Below are positions 5,620 to 6,221 of a stretch of DNA of 6,221 nt, piece after piece. This DNA is from Deltaproteobacteria bacterium (GTDB lineage Bacteria; Desulfobacterota; DAOWNY01). The notes under the pieces are model-generated. The model made no database searches. It saw only the letters and a list, made by a program, of their open reading frames with translations, and had not been told where the DNA came from. A program made the translations under genes and the position numbers. The DNA is taken from assembly GCA_030642325.1 (NCBI GenBank), contig DAOWNY010000110.1:1-6221 (forward strand). Reading direction: 5' to 3'. Each line of letters opens with the position of its first letter. Positions within the stretch are counted from its first letter, which is position 1.

Positions 5620-6221
5620 CTACATTATCGACAGAATTTTTCCGATTACAAGTCCTCCCCCGGTGCCAACCACATAGCCCATCATCGCCATTAGGACTCC
5701 GATGGGGATGAGAGCTTCTGAATAAGCCGCGGCAAGGATGGGAGCGGAGGCAACGCCACCGATATTTGCCAGGCTCGCTATCCCGCAGGTGAAAAGGTCG
5801 AATTTAAAAATTCTGGCAGCCATAAGCATTATGAGAGCGTGGATCCCCAGGATAACAAATCCGGATATGATATATAGCGGGGCCTTTGCCAGTTGGGATA
5901 AGTTAGCTCCGGAAGCGATCAGGGCAACCAACAGGTAGAGCATGGCATGGGAAAGGTGATTTGAACCAGGCAATTTTTGCAGATTAGTGAAGGCACCAAA
6001 GATACCGGCGAGGGTAGCAATGATTATAGTCCAGGATGTAGCGGTAAGAAAGGTGTTTTGGGGCAGATAGCGCGAAGTGGTCTGGGAAAGGGCAGAAATC
6101 AGCAGGGCGGTCCCAAGAAGGATGAGCAGATCAGGGAATTCGGTTTGTTTGGGCACGATTTCTTGATCCCCGGACGGTTCTTTACATATTTTATCGATTA
6201 TCGCCGGATTAGCACCCACCC
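5620..6221 (-). CDS. DUF819 family integral membrane protein, C-terminal part (5' end beyond the window)
   Basis: About 200 residues are visible, ending at TAG (5622-5620). The frame continues past the right edge, and the GTG at 6219-6217 is not a convincing start. DUF819 proteins (YjcL-like) usually have about 380-420 residues and some ten membrane segments, so roughly half is missing. Six hydrophobic segments are visible, at about residues 29-46, 63-80, 91-108, 114-136, 144-164 and 170-195 of the visible part. The conserved signature is SLANIGGVASAP (149-160), followed by ILAAAYSEALIPIGVLMAMM and GYVVGT. The Gly/Ala-rich terminal helices suggest a transporter fold, but substrate and mechanism are not established for the family. 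It is codirectional with the dipeptide epimerase 372 bases downstream, which suggests, without proof, import of a related peptide or amino-acid derivative. Confidence 0.85.
   Translation of the reverse strand, partial: VGANPAIIDKICKEPSGDQEIVPKQTEFPDLLILLGTALLISALSQTTSRYLPQNTFLTATSWTIIIATLAGIFGAFTNLQKLPGSNHLSHAMLYLLVALIASGANLSQLAKAPLYIISGFVILGIHALIMLMAARIFKFDLFTCGIASLANIGGVASAPILAAAYSEALIPIGVLMAMMGYVVGTGGGLVIGKILSIM

Noticed and set aside
5738..5938. 66-codon plus-strand frame opposite DUF819
   Set aside because: It is the reverse of conserved membrane segments of DUF819 and has no independent support.

Overview
The window looks like an ordinary chromosomal stretch of a Gram-negative, probably anaerobic bacterium. 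The style of the Lon-like and Hsp20 proteins and the degenerate AGCT-rich intergenic repeats suggest Desulfobacterota (the former Deltaproteobacteria), but this is an impression from protein style, not from a marker gene. No rRNA, tRNA, CRISPR array, intact transposase or prophage gene is visible.

Layout, left to right. Positions 1-214 (+) hold the debris of a toxin-antitoxin pair: the last codons of an MNT-type nucleotidyltransferase (antitoxin), overlapped by the start of a HepT/DUF86-like HEPN gene that keeps only about 23 recognisable residues. Positions 215-541 carry at most one dubious small ORF and end in a good sigma-70 type promoter (485-514). Positions 542-3483 (+) form a two-gene proteostasis operon: an 820-residue Lon-related ATP-dependent protease (AAA_32/COG1067 type), then 17 bases later a 153-residue Hsp20 small heat-shock protein, closed by a clear rho-independent terminator (3529-3585). 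Positions 3586-4158 are gene-free and rich in inverted repeats and AGCT-type degenerate motifs, including a two-stem structure ending in a T tract (4010-4081). Positions 4159-5247 (-) encode an enolase-superfamily dipeptide epimerase with its full set of catalytic residues. After a 372-base gap with a C8/G8 tract inside a possible promoter, 5620-6221 (-) is the C-terminal part of a DUF819 membrane protein that runs off the right edge.

How the genes may work together. Lon-like protease plus Hsp20 suggests co-produced holding chaperone and protease for damaged proteins; no CIRCE element or clear heat-shock promoter is visible. The epimerase and the DUF819 membrane protein are codirectional and may form a small module for using cell-wall-derived dipeptides or acylated D-glutamate, with DUF819 as a candidate transporter. 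That link is inference. The two halves of the window converge on the repeat-rich spacer.

I do not see a convincing undescribed system. The points most worth checking are the homopolymer tract in the putative epimerase promoter, the epimerase/DUF819 pairing, the broken HepT-MNT locus and the structured spacer.
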